Shown here one piece after another: positions 10,446-19,943 of a stretch of 64,000 nt of DNA. The notes under the pieces are model-generated. The model was given only the letters and a program-made list of their open reading frames with translations, was not told the DNA's origin and did no database searches. The position numbers and the translations under genes are program-made. The DNA comes from Kitagawia praeruptora (lineage: Eukaryota > Streptophyta > Magnoliopsida > Apiales > Apiaceae): assembly GCA_037693485.1 (NCBI GenBank), contig CM075351.1:72442001-72506000 (forward strand), read 5' to 3'. How positions within the stretch are numbered: the stretch's first letter is position 1; every line of letters begins with the position of its first letter.

Positions 10446-11017
10446 CATTATTGTAAAAAGCGGGAATCGGACTTAATCGATGGAGGCATCGTTCAGGGAT
10501 TAATCGGGTAATCGGGGATTAATCAAAATGATTAATCGGAACTAATTTAAAAATATTTTTTAAAATAATTATTATTAATATACATAATTATGTTATTATT
10601 TTGATTATATATAAATAATTATCATATATTTATACAAATATATTTAAAATATATAGCATTATTAAAGTAAATATAAATTTTAAGATCTAATTTTTGAATT
10701 GGGGTCAATATGAGAGAAAAAAATGATAAAATTCATGATTAAACCGTTTAAAATATTAGTTTCGTATATGAGAATAATATTTTTCTTAAAATTTATTCAA
10801 TTTTATACTTTTTGAATTTTTTTAATTTTCTACACATTTGTCAATTTTTTATCAATAATGCCGATTTTTGACCGATTAATCCGATTTTTGACCGATTAAT
10901 CCCGATTTTTCGAAAAAACGATTTTTTGGCCGATTTTTGTAAAATCAGTACGGTGCCTTACTGAACAGCGATTAATCGGCGATTAATCCCGATTAATCGC
11001 GGACTTTTAGAACAGAG
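10446..11017. mobile_element. Non-autonomous hAT-like element with GATTAATC subterminal repeats
   Basis: The left end CATTATTGTAAAAAGCG and the right end, read inverted, CTCTGTTCTAAAAGTCC are imperfect inverted repeats. Many copies of the palindromic CGATTAATCG motif lie near both ends. A shorter relative with the same ends lies inverted at 30295-30488. The flanks are ATATAT-rich on both sides, so the 8-bp target duplication cannot be set exactly. There is no coding capacity. Confidence 0.65.
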
Positions 11018-11024
11018 ATATATA

Positions 11025-12173
11025 CTAGATGATAACCCGTGCGAAGCACGGCTCGGGGATTTATATTGATTAATTACTAATTTTTTATTTAATTTAATAT
11101 TTATAAAAATATATTATAAAATTTTAAAAAGAACAATGTTATTTGCATAAAAAATTTATACGATTAACAAAATATAAACTTAGATTGTTTAATAGAAGTG
11201 CATGGAAACACGTTTCAGTTGTTTTAATTGAAAAATATTTAAGATTATTGATCGTAATCTTTTTTTATTCTAAAGTTATAATAAAAAAATTACGATTAAC
11301 AAACTATAAACTTAGATTGTTTAATAGAAGTGCATGGAAACACGTTTTAGTTGTTTTCATTGAAAAATATTTAAGATAATTGATCGTAATCTTTTTTTAT
11401 TCTAAAGTTATAATAAAAAAATTGCTAATACAATATAAGAATTATAATAATAATAAGATTTCAATTTTATTATGTTTTTTTTAAAAAATAACATATAATC
11501 GCAGGGAAAATTGTTCTATAGTATTGTGTAGAAACATGTTCTAGTTGTTCTCCTTGAAAAAATTTTCGGAGAATTGATCGAATTATTTTTTTTTTATTCT
11601 AAATTATGATAAAAATTTGTATTATAATTATAATAGGATTTCAATTTTCTTTAAAAAATAACATAGAATATAAGGGAATTATGATTCTAGGGGTGAAACT
11701 AATTTTTATTTAAAGTTGTAATAAAAGAATTATAATTATAATAGGATTTCTATTTTATTAAAAAAAAACAACATAGAAACAGAATTATAGTAGAAATAGG
11801 ATTGTAGGGGTGAAACCAAAATATAGTGCGAACCAAAAAGGAGTGAAACCTAAATATAGTGCGAACCAAAAATGGTAAGTGTTTCGCTTATTAATAAAGG
11901 TTATTTCAATTTTCTTATTTTCTTTAAAAAATAACATAGAATATAAGGGAAATATGATTCTAGGGGTGAAACTAATTTTTTATTTAAAGTTGTAATAAAA
12001 GAATTATAATTATAATAGGATTTCTATTTTATTAAAAAAAACAACATAGAAACAGAATTATAGTAGAAATAGGATTGTAGGGGTGAAACCAAAATATAGT
12101 GCGAACCAAAAAGGAGTGAAACCAAAATATAGTGCGAATAAAAATGGTAAGTGTTTCGCATAAAGGTTATAGA
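11025..12173 (-). mobile_element. Non-autonomous Helitron, both ends defined
   Basis: On the minus strand the element begins TCTATAACC and ends with a hairpin (CCGTGC-TTC-GCACGG) followed by CTAG. It lies between A (11024) and T (12174). The undisrupted site exists in copy A of the segmental duplication at about 7170, where ATATATA is followed directly by TGTATAAGG, which confirms the borders. Inside are a tandem pair of ~133-bp units (11158-11425) and a ~270-bp repeated block with GGGGTGAAAC phrases (about 11680-12140). There is no Rep/helicase. Confidence 0.85.
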
Positions 12174-12254
12174 TGTATAAGGAAAGCTCTTCGTACTTCA
12201 TATCATTTACTCTGTTTCTCTTTGTTTCATTGATTTTATCTTCATAGTTCTATC

Positions 12255-12680
12255 ATGTCTTCTCCTCCTCATCAGTTCATATTCAACAACTATCTTACAC
12301 AATGTAATGTTGCATTCATCAACGTCATTCCCTTGCAAGAACGCGATAATGGAAACCATGCTATTGTTGGCATTTTCAGAATATCTGTTACTGTCCTCCT
12401 CACAGCTTTGCAACTCAAGTATCAAGGTGCAGGGACTGACTCTCCATTCCAAGATTACCCGGAAGCCATGGCGATAGCTATAGCAAGTTTCATTATTTTT
12501 TGCTTGGTATATGAGATGGAACAATACTTTCACATCACTCGTCGTTCTTCAACTTTTGCAACAATACTTCAGCACGTCCTCAGATTGCTAGCTTTCATCT
12601 CACTAGCATCTATGGCCTCTGTTATTTTCTCAACATCCGGAATCTCAACTATGTCGGTCACTGTTTATCTAATATTCTAA
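12255..12680 (+). pseudogene. Membrane protein, copy B, truncated
   Basis: This is a 141-aa frame that starts like the intact copy at 7255 (MSSPPHQFIFNNYLTQCNV). It keeps the first three hydrophobic segments and ends at a stop inside the fourth, at VYLIF. Homology to copy A stops at that point, so the C-terminal 60 residues were lost by a rearrangement, not by a point mutation. About 90% of the shared residues are identical. It might still be translated as a three-helix protein, but loss of the conserved end suggests a pseudogene. It converges with the NLP gene on the opposite strand. Confidence 0.65.
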
Positions 12681-12982
12681 CCAGAAATTTTGTTTTTGTT
12701 TCTCCATCACCGGTGCTTAAGATGAAGACTAATCATAGCATAGACGAACACAAAAAAACGATATGTATGCTCGGATTTTAGTATAAACTTTCATGAAAAC
12801 AAATCCAGAATGATTTGTGATAGGACAATGGAAAGATTGCATAGAATAAGCAACAAAACAAACCGAGCCTTCAAATAGCATGTGAACTAGTATTAGTAAG
12901 GTCTGTATAGAGAATTCATGAAGGTATTGATACAAGTAAACAAAGGAATGAAATGCATAGTAGATTAAAGTAGTACTATTTT

Positions 12983-15807
12983 TCAAGTTCCGTGAAGATG
13001 GACGGGCGGTTCAACCAACATCCTAATTGTTGTTCTCTTCAAATATCTCGTAATTTCCAAACACTTTTGCATATCCTTCTCGCATGCAATTAAAACCCAA
13101 TCACCTTCATCATCTTGATACTTGATGCTGAACTTTTCCCTCTCTAAATGTAGCCTCTCAATCAGATTTCCTTCCAGCTCTCTGATTCCTGATGACAGGG
13201 GCAGTTCAAACCTTAAGATAACACCTCTATACACTGCCTTCACAGTTACCTCGTTCATGTTTTGAATTGTACGAGTGATAGCTGTGTCTTCCATAGGAGG
13301 CATGCGCCAACGATAATTATCTTTCCTTCTAAATGTAGTGCTCTCCACCTGCCTCTTGTTGGATTTCCACCTGGTAATACCGTTTTCTCTACACATGCGT
13401 TTGAATGTTGATCGACTAACTGCAATATTAAAGATATGGAATAAGATTATGGTTATAAACTCATAATTACGTATAAATATCGTGAAGATTGTCTGTTCAT
13501 AGTTTTTCCCATGAAAATAAGTAAACTAAAACGTGCAAGAACATGGAAAAGAAAAAACTTGCCGTTAAAGCTTTTTGCTGCATCAGCAAGTGGTCTTCCG
13601 AAATGCTCGCTGAGACTCTCAAAACTGATATGTTTTCCATGAGTGCTTCTTTCATCTCTTTCTGTTCCGACCCCTTTCTGATATAAAGTATCTTGCACTA
13701 ACATATGCTTATGTGAAGGTTCTAGATCAATTCTTTCTCTCTTAATTTTTATGCATTCTTCTAAGGGATATTTTTGTTTCCGAGGTAGTAATCTCTTGGC
13801 TTGGGAACTGAAAGATTGAGGTTCATTACATTCGATGAATTCAACTGGTAAACCTTCTCCCAATTCGTCCACTATGAAGCCACAAGTACATGATTCAACA
13901 AAAATTAAAATCATCAAAGAACAAACCAAGTTGAAACTAATGGAAGGACTACATAAAGGTACAAAGACTTACAATCAATTATCGCTGCAGCATTATCAAT
14001 TTGTATCCTCGAAATTTCTTTTCCAGTTTTCCCATAAAATTGAGTGTTTGAGTTATCGTTTTCTGCATCCAAAACGTCCATATCTTGTCGTGCATCATCT
14101 TCCACTGTCAGTTGCCCGTTGCCAGGCACTATTGTGGTGACTCTGCTTTCATGTTCAAAATATTCACCTATTATAAAAGGCTCGAGTTCTTCATGCATAG
14201 AAGAGTCTACAACTACAACATATAACTCTTCTCCTAGACCTTCTTCCGAAACAACTACAAAACTTTGAAAATGTTCCTTCAAGTTTGCCAATAGTGCTTT
14301 TAACAAGGTTTGAGGATAAGAACTATTTATTATTTCATGTGGCAGAAAAAACTCCAGTACATAATCTCGATTCCCGGTGATAAAGCTATGCAAACATATA
14401 GTAAAGCAAGCCATAGTCCCACACTTTCTTGCAAAGTGTGCCAACGGGTATTTAGTCATGTTGAATTGTGTTATGTCCCTGCAAAAACAAGGTTTATGGG
14501 ATAGAAATGCCTTGCCTACAATGCCCTGATCTTTTCTCATACACATTTGCCAACAAGCTCTTTTGAACTCGCACCATGACGTTATGGACTCGTAATGCAT
14601 AGAAGTTGCATAGTTGGTCACAACCAATGCTTCTGTTGTACCTCTCAAATGATCAGAAGTGCACAAGTCAAGGTTTCCGATGACCCAACAATGAGCGAGA
14701 GGGACTCCAAATTCTTGACACACTACTCCTAACACGTGATCGATTTCCTTGGATGCACGTAATGGAATCTGGTAACAAAGTATTGCATGCTTAGAAATTC
14801 ATCTAATAAACTGCTCCTGATATATTTGTTTCTGAAGAACTGTAGAAAAGTCTTACATCTATATCCTGAAGGTTGAGTCGGAAGGGGTGTTTTACTTGTG
14901 TTATCTGCAACCAAAGGGTGAAAATGGCATAAAATACGAAGTGTAGTACAATGTTTTGTTGAGTACTGATCAGCTTTCAACTAACAAAAGTCAGATAATG
15001 GAATAGCGGAAACCTAGATGAAATGAATCTGATGTCATGCTTATATATTCATTCTTTTCCTTACAAAAACGGACAGCACAGGGAGGAGATAAACAGGTGC
15101 AAGGAAAATAATCATAGAAATTATGAAGAAAAAAAACCATCTAAGTTACCAGTTTATTTCATGAGCTATGCAAGAAGGTACTACTTTAGTGACACAGATG
15201 TCTAGTAAACGGAAATGCATAAATTGATTGTTTCACTAACCATTTTCATCCCAGTATAGCTGTAAGAGGAATACATATGGTTCACGAGAAGTTCAAGATC
15301 ATCAGAAGTAGAGACAAGCTCGAGAACACCATTCCGAAATCCATAATTGTATTCAAAGACAGGCAAACAGATAGAAGTCCGAATACCGCAACTCAAAGCG
15401 AAATCTCTATGTGAGTAATCATCTTCATAATAGTAAGAAATATCAGGTGTTATTTCAGGCATTTTATTTCTATATACGCGGCCCGGAACACTTAGCTTTT
15501 TGTGATTTTGCTGCTTTTCATAGTCTTGTACAGTAATAGTACAAGCAACTGAGTAGTTCCTGTAAGATGAAAATCCTTGGTCAGAAAAAATAAGATCATA
15601 TGGCTGGTCTTTGGTGGCAAGTACACAATATTTTGTTCCGTCTTCACTAGTATGGTTGGTTGCTGCCCAAAACTGAATCAGCAAATTCTGTGATTTTTGT
15701 CGTTTCGGACCAAGACCATAGAGGACAAAGAAACTGTCCAGGTAAGACGAAATCCTCCACTGGATAGCATCAAGATCATTTCGGTGCCCGTTACTACTGA
15801 AGTCCAT
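12983..15807 (-). CDS. NIN-like protein (NLP) transcription factor, divergent
   Basis: A five-exon model fits with all phases consistent: 15241-15807, 14857-14904, 13973-14768, 13563-13871 and 12983-13419, giving about 718 aa. Exon 1 holds the N-terminal NLP region (LSVPGRVYRNKMPEITPDIS, then a GVLELVS stretch). Exons 2-3 hold the GAF-like part (VCQEFGVPLAHCWVIGN). Exon 4 ends in the first half of RWP-RK (ISFESLSEHFGRPLADAAKS), and exon 5 gives the rest plus PB1 (about 631-711, Lys634, acidic DDEGDW 676-681). NLPs are nitrate-responsive nuclear activators. The YRNYS serine (about residue 86) sits where NLPs carry their regulatory serine, by my alignment. Oddities: the signature reads RWKSNK, not RWPxRK; the intron inside RWP-RK uses a GC donor; the protein is about 100-200 aa shorter than usual. 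The start at 15807 is preferred; an in-frame ATG at 16086 adds an implausible leader, and upstream exons remain possible. Confidence 0.8.
13420..13562 (-). other. GC-AG intron inside the RWP-RK domain
   Basis: On the minus strand the exon ends AACG and the intron begins GCAAGT and ends ATTGCAG. Joining the flanks keeps the domain in frame (the valine of AKSFNV-SRSTFKR is split). The paralogous intron at 18650-18781 has a normal GT donor at the same place, so the GC donor is a change specific to this copy. Confidence 0.75.
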
Positions 15808-16307
15808 GATGACACTGACTATATCTAAATTTTTATAGTGTTCTTTCTGAGCAAGAAGAACCTGAACCTTTCTCTGCTGCGTCAAAACACCAGCATAATT
15901 CGCTTGCAGATGAGGTTTACTACTGCACACTTGACAGTGGCAACTGGTGACAGAACAATGAGAGGCCACCCTAGCCTGGCCTTCCAAAATTAAAAGAAAG
16001 AAGATTTCAAATATTCTTGAGAATCCTAAAATGGATCCCAAATAAGTTGCCAAGCAGATACATTTATTTCTACTGCAACCAATCAAAAGTTGTCACGCTG
16101 GTACATGAAAACCAATTTAAAATTCATTTTGGTACGTCACATTGGTATAGTCATTTGCTCTTTTTTCAATCACAGTTCACCTTTAAATCTGATAATAGAA
16201 CTATTTATTTTCGAAAATTTCAAATTCCGCGACTGATAACAACAAAAATCTTAACTCCGCCACCAATAACAAGAACTCAATATTGGACCTTTCATGTATT
16301 ATGACTA

Positions 16308-17079
16308 CTAGCCGGTAACCCGTGCCAAGCACGGCCCGGGCGGACACGTGTAAATTATCGATAATAAATATAATTAATGAATATTATTTTAATATGTATT
16401 TGTAAAAAATTGAATGATAAAAACATATAATAAATAAATAATATTAAATTATGTAATTATAGGGAATTGAATAGGGTGAAATTAAAAAAATTAAAATAGA
16501 TAAATAAACAAATATAATTAATAAGTTTTATTTAAATATAAATTTGTAAAGAATTGAATGATAAAAGTATATAATAAATAAACGCTATTTAATTATGTGG
16601 TTATAGAGAATCGAACACGGAGTGAAATTAAAGAAATTTAATTCAATAAATATATCTTGTATAATTATGTAGTTGGAAGGAATCGAACCCCGAATTAAGT
16701 GATAACCAAATTTGGTACTTTGGTACTTTGGTACTAATGTGTACCATTAAAACATGGTTTTGCACATTAATATAGAGTATAGATTTAATTCAATAAATAA
16801 ATCTTGTATAATTATGTAGTTGGAAGGAATCGAACCCCGAATTAAGTGATAACCAAATTTGGTACTTTGGTACTTTGATACTAATGTGTACCATTAAAAC
16901 ATGGTTTTGCACATTAATATAGATTAAAGAAATTTAATTCAATAAATATATCTTGTATAATTATGTAGTTGGAAGGAATCGAACCCCGAATTAAGTGATA
17001 ACCAAATTTGGTACTTTGATACTTTGGTACTAATGTGTACCATTAAAACATGGTTTTGCACATTAATATAGAGTATAGA
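16308..17079 (-). mobile_element. Helitron with triplicated 5' region
   Basis: The minus-strand 3' end is a hairpin (CCGTGC-TTG-GCACGG) followed by CTAG at 16308-16311, with host A next to it on the plus strand. The minus-strand 5' end reads TCTATACTCTATATTAATG at 17079, next to T. The part near the 5' end is present three times in tandem. It inserted about 220 bases upstream of the longest NLP frame and may disturb its promoter. Confidence 0.75.
16629..17079. repeat. Three tandem ~145-bp units
   Basis: Each unit contains the phrases TTGTATAATTATGTAGTTGG, AATCGAACCCCGAATTAAG, TTTGGTACTTTGGTACT and CATGGTTTTGCACATTAATA. Each ends at or near a copy of the Helitron 5' terminus. The units differ by only a few bases, so the amplification is recent. 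Confidence 0.85.
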
Positions 17080-17313
17080 TTCAAAAGGTTCAACAACATA
17101 TTGATGTAGACATAGGGCCATAACTTTCCACAAACGTATGAAGTTAGGTTCTGGTAATTATCACAGGATGAAGTCAAGTCAGGTCCTGGTGATTGTCTCA
17201 TATAAGTACAAGAGGAAAGTTAAAAATTCAATCATGAACAGGGTCAACATAGATGACTGCCTCCAAGTGTCTTACCATTGTACCACTGGACTAAATTCTA
17301 ACAATTATATATT

Positions 17314-17618
17314 GGGTCCAGGTCCCTGACAATCGTTTGTCAGGGACCGGTTATTTAACAATCGGTTCCACAGCCGTTGGATCAACGATTGTCAGGGACC
17401 GACGGCTGAGATTAAAAAATAAAAAATTACTGTCCGCTATAATTTTCCGCGGATAGGCAGATTGCCTGTCCGCGGAAATCTGCCTATCCGCGGAAATTTA
17501 TAGCGGACAGTAAATTTTTTTTGTAATCCAGGGGGCCGTTGGATCAACGATCCCACGGTTTAGAAACCGATTGTTAGATAAGCCGTCCCTGACAAATGAT
17601 TGTCAGGGATCTCCAGCC
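17314..17618. mobile_element. MULE-type foldback MITE with 9-bp target duplication
   Basis: The element starts GGGTCCAGGTCCCTGACAAT and ends with the inverted relative TGTCAGGGATCTCCAGCC. TTATATATT is duplicated exactly on both sides (17305-17313 and 17619-17627). Nine-base duplications with G-rich ends point to Mutator-like elements. The centre is a further palindrome of TCCGCGGA and GGCAGATT blocks (about 17430-17515), so nearly the whole element can fold into one hairpin. Confidence 0.85.
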
Positions 17619-17628
17619 TTATATATTA

Positions 17629-17887
17629 CTCCCTCCGTCCCTTAATGTTTTTCCTGTTTTGACTGGACACGTTTGCCAACGCACACTTTTGATCGTTAAT
17701 ATCTTGAATTTCGTATTAATATTAAATATAAAAAATTCACTGTATTAAAGTACTCATAAATACGAATCCAACAAGATCACTCATGATTATATTTGGTGTT
17801 ATAGATTAGACGTAAATTAGTAATTTGTCTCATGTTATGAATAGTCCCGACATATGAAACGAGAATGATAATATGAGACGGAGGGAG
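17629..17887. mobile_element. Stowaway MITE, first copy
   Basis: The ends are CTCCCTCCGTCCC and GAGACGGAGGGAG, flanked by TA on both sides (17627-17628 and 17888-17889). This is the classical Stowaway (Tc1/mariner) structure. A close relative sits at 30804-31062. Confidence 0.92.
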
Positions 17888-18179
17888 TATCAAACTTTTA
17901 AAATAAATTACTGCAATATTTTGAAACCGATCAAGTTTAACAGATTTATCCATCTTTTAACATACCAAAACTACATCTTAATAAAATATATTTGAGTTTA
18001 AGGTTCAACCTTTCACTATAAAAAGGTACTATAATATGTTACAAAATAAAAATCTTGATGTTGACATAGAACATGAAGATATTTCTCAGTGCCAGCATAA
18101 GACTGCATCAGTGCCTGTGAACAGAAACGGAACAAATGGATAAAAATCTGAATCAGAGAGACCCATCTGCAGACTGCAG

Positions 18180-19110
18180 TCAAGACGCATAATGACTGAT
18201 GGGCAGATCAACCAACATCTTAATTGTTGTTTTTCTCAATGATCTTGAAATTTCTATACATTTCTGCACATCCTTGTCACAAGCAATCAAAACCCAATCA
18301 CCGTCGTCATCTTGATACTTAATACTAAATGTCTCTCTCCCCATTTTTAGCCTCTCAATCACATTATCCTCCAGCTCTGCCAATCCTGATGAATCAAGCA
18401 GTTCAAACCTAATAGCAACTCCATTATAGGATGCCTTCACATTAATCTTTCTCATGTCTTGACTTGTGTGAGCACCAGTTGTATCTTGCAGATGGGGCAT
18501 GTCCGAACAATAAAAGTTCCATGTGCTCTGTTCTTCATCATTTACTCTCCTGATCTTAGATGAACTTTGATTGCCCATCCTTCTCTTGCCAGATTGCCAC
18601 CTTCTTATACCATGATCACTACATATGCGCTTGAATGTGGACCGACTAACTAAACCATTGAACATTTACAACAAGAAACACGATTGTGAACAAAGCATAT
18701 CTACGATAACTGAATCTTACTCGTTTATGAATAAATCAAGTCGAGACATAGAAACACGCGAACATGGTCGAATAAACATACCCTGGAAGCTCTTTGCTGC
18801 ATCATCCAGTGGTTTTCCAAATTGCTCACTAAGGATGTCAAAACTAATACCTTTTCCAGCTTTCTCCACTTTCGATGGTTCTTCAATGCATCTCCCTTTA
18901 TTTATAACATGAATGGTTGAGTCATCTTTTTCTGTACCCATAATAAGCAGGCTTGTTATTCATAACATCTTTCATTATCAGTAATGTATGTGAATGCTCT
19001 AACACCAACAAGTCTTGTAAATCCTAGGTTTGGACATTCGACTAAAGCCTAGTATTCATAGCATAATCAACATCATCAACAGGTGACTTTTTAAGTGGTT
19101 CATTTACCAT
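18180..19110 (-). pseudogene. NLP pseudogene, C-terminal exons only
   Basis: The last exon (18180-18649) gives SRSTFKRICSDHGIRRWQSG and a complete PB1 domain with DDDGDWVLIACDKDV. The exon before it (from 18782) gives GISFDILSEQFGKPLDDAAK. The intron between them has GT-AG borders and joins in phase. Further upstream the homology (DSMVNEPLKKSPVDD...DLLVLEHSHTLL) lies in another frame, with two TAG stops and a frameshift near 18935. The N-terminal half is missing. The 5' side ends at a Copia insertion (19267). The RWP signature is again altered (RWQSGK). A short RWP-RK/PB1 protein could still be made from the ATG at 18941, but the damaged upstream part favours a pseudogene. Confidence 0.75.
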
Positions 19111-19266
19111 GGAATCACCAAATGAAACAAAAACCAACTTTCATTCAAGTTATGAGCTGTTACATTCTAGTGAAGCAATATAACTTAGGCATGTTTGTTG
19201 ATCTGTTTTTATGTTCATCAAAGAAATATGAACGATCAATTAATCAAGAAAAAACAATGAATAAGA

Positions 19267-19913
19267 TGTTAGGAATTCCCGTTTCCTGTCTTTGCGTAAA
19301 TTAAATACGGAGATTATAACAGTCAATAATAATAACAGATATTGACAGATGAACACCAAGATTTATACGTGGAAAACCCTCTTAAGCCAAAGAGGTAAAA
19401 ACCACGGGACCTGCTCCGAATGTTTCCACTATAATGATAATAATGGTTACAATATTCTCTCTCAAGTTTACGAAGTAACACTTGAGGCACAACTGAATAG
19501 AAATACAACGATTCACTACTCCTTCGGTACTGGACCGGATAACCTGGAGGACTCCCCTTGTTGCGGCTGCAATAACTGGACGAACTCCTAATGCTGTAAA
19601 CCCAGATGGTTACAGCCCGACCAAACTCTCACACTAACTCACCCGAAACGAAAGAATAGAGTAGCACGAGGGCCCCCTATCCTGACTTGCCTGAAACTAC
19701 CGCAAGGTAAGTTTCCTACTAGACGGACTATCTAGCAGCTATAAACTAAGAAATGAGGGAGAGAAGAGAGTAAGATGTTTTGGTGTGTTTTTAGAATGAA
19801 GGGGATATGGGGTATTTATAGGAGGGTTTTAGTAGTAGGTGGGGGGGGGGGTTGGTGAAGAGTTGATAAAAGGAGTTGGTGGAAAGAAATGCAGCTAAGG
19901 CTGCTGCCTAACA
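19267..19913 (-). repeat. 3' LTR of the Copia element
   Basis: It reads TGTTAGGCAGC...GGAATTCCTAACA on the minus strand and is bounded by TG...CA. Short open frames inside it are chance. A TATTTATAGGAGGG stretch around 19814-19828 (plus-strand reading) is AT-rich and may hold the promoter on the opposite strand. Confidence 0.93.
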
Positions 19914-19929
19914 ATCTCCCCCTCTTTCC
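19914..19929 (-). other. Polypurine tract of the Copia element
   Basis: On the minus strand GGAAAGAGGGGGAGAT lies directly before the LTR start, the site that primes plus-strand DNA synthesis. Confidence 0.85.
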
Positions 19930-19943
19930 AAACTCATAGCTCT

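Larger units (their letters stand above)
10198..12690. repeat. Segmental duplication, copy B
   Basis: This is the second copy of the block at 5696-7690. Homology breaks at the TA run, where a hAT-like element and a Helitron are inserted, resumes exactly at TGTATAAGG (12174), and ends just after the premature stop of membrane gene B. Confidence 0.8.

Noticed and set aside
11143..11379. 78-codon frame with two internal repeats
   Set aside because: It is the tandem ~133-bp unit inside a Helitron; AT-rich lysine/leucine composition with no domain.
15808..16086. N-terminal extension of the NLP to the ATG at 16086
   Set aside because: The extra 93 residues are Cys-rich and hydrophobic, unlike NLP N-termini, and look like translated leader or intron.
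16600..16990. tRNA T-arm-like phrase (GAATCGAACCCCG)
   Set aside because: No anticodon arm, D arm or acceptor stem is present around any copy.
16629..17079. CRISPR-like or satellite array
   Set aside because: Only three long units with no spacers, sharing a Helitron terminus; this is a plant transposon duplication.
19323..19591. Short frames repeated at 19323-19591 and 24079-24335
   Set aside because: They are inside the two LTRs of the Copia element and have no protein-like features.
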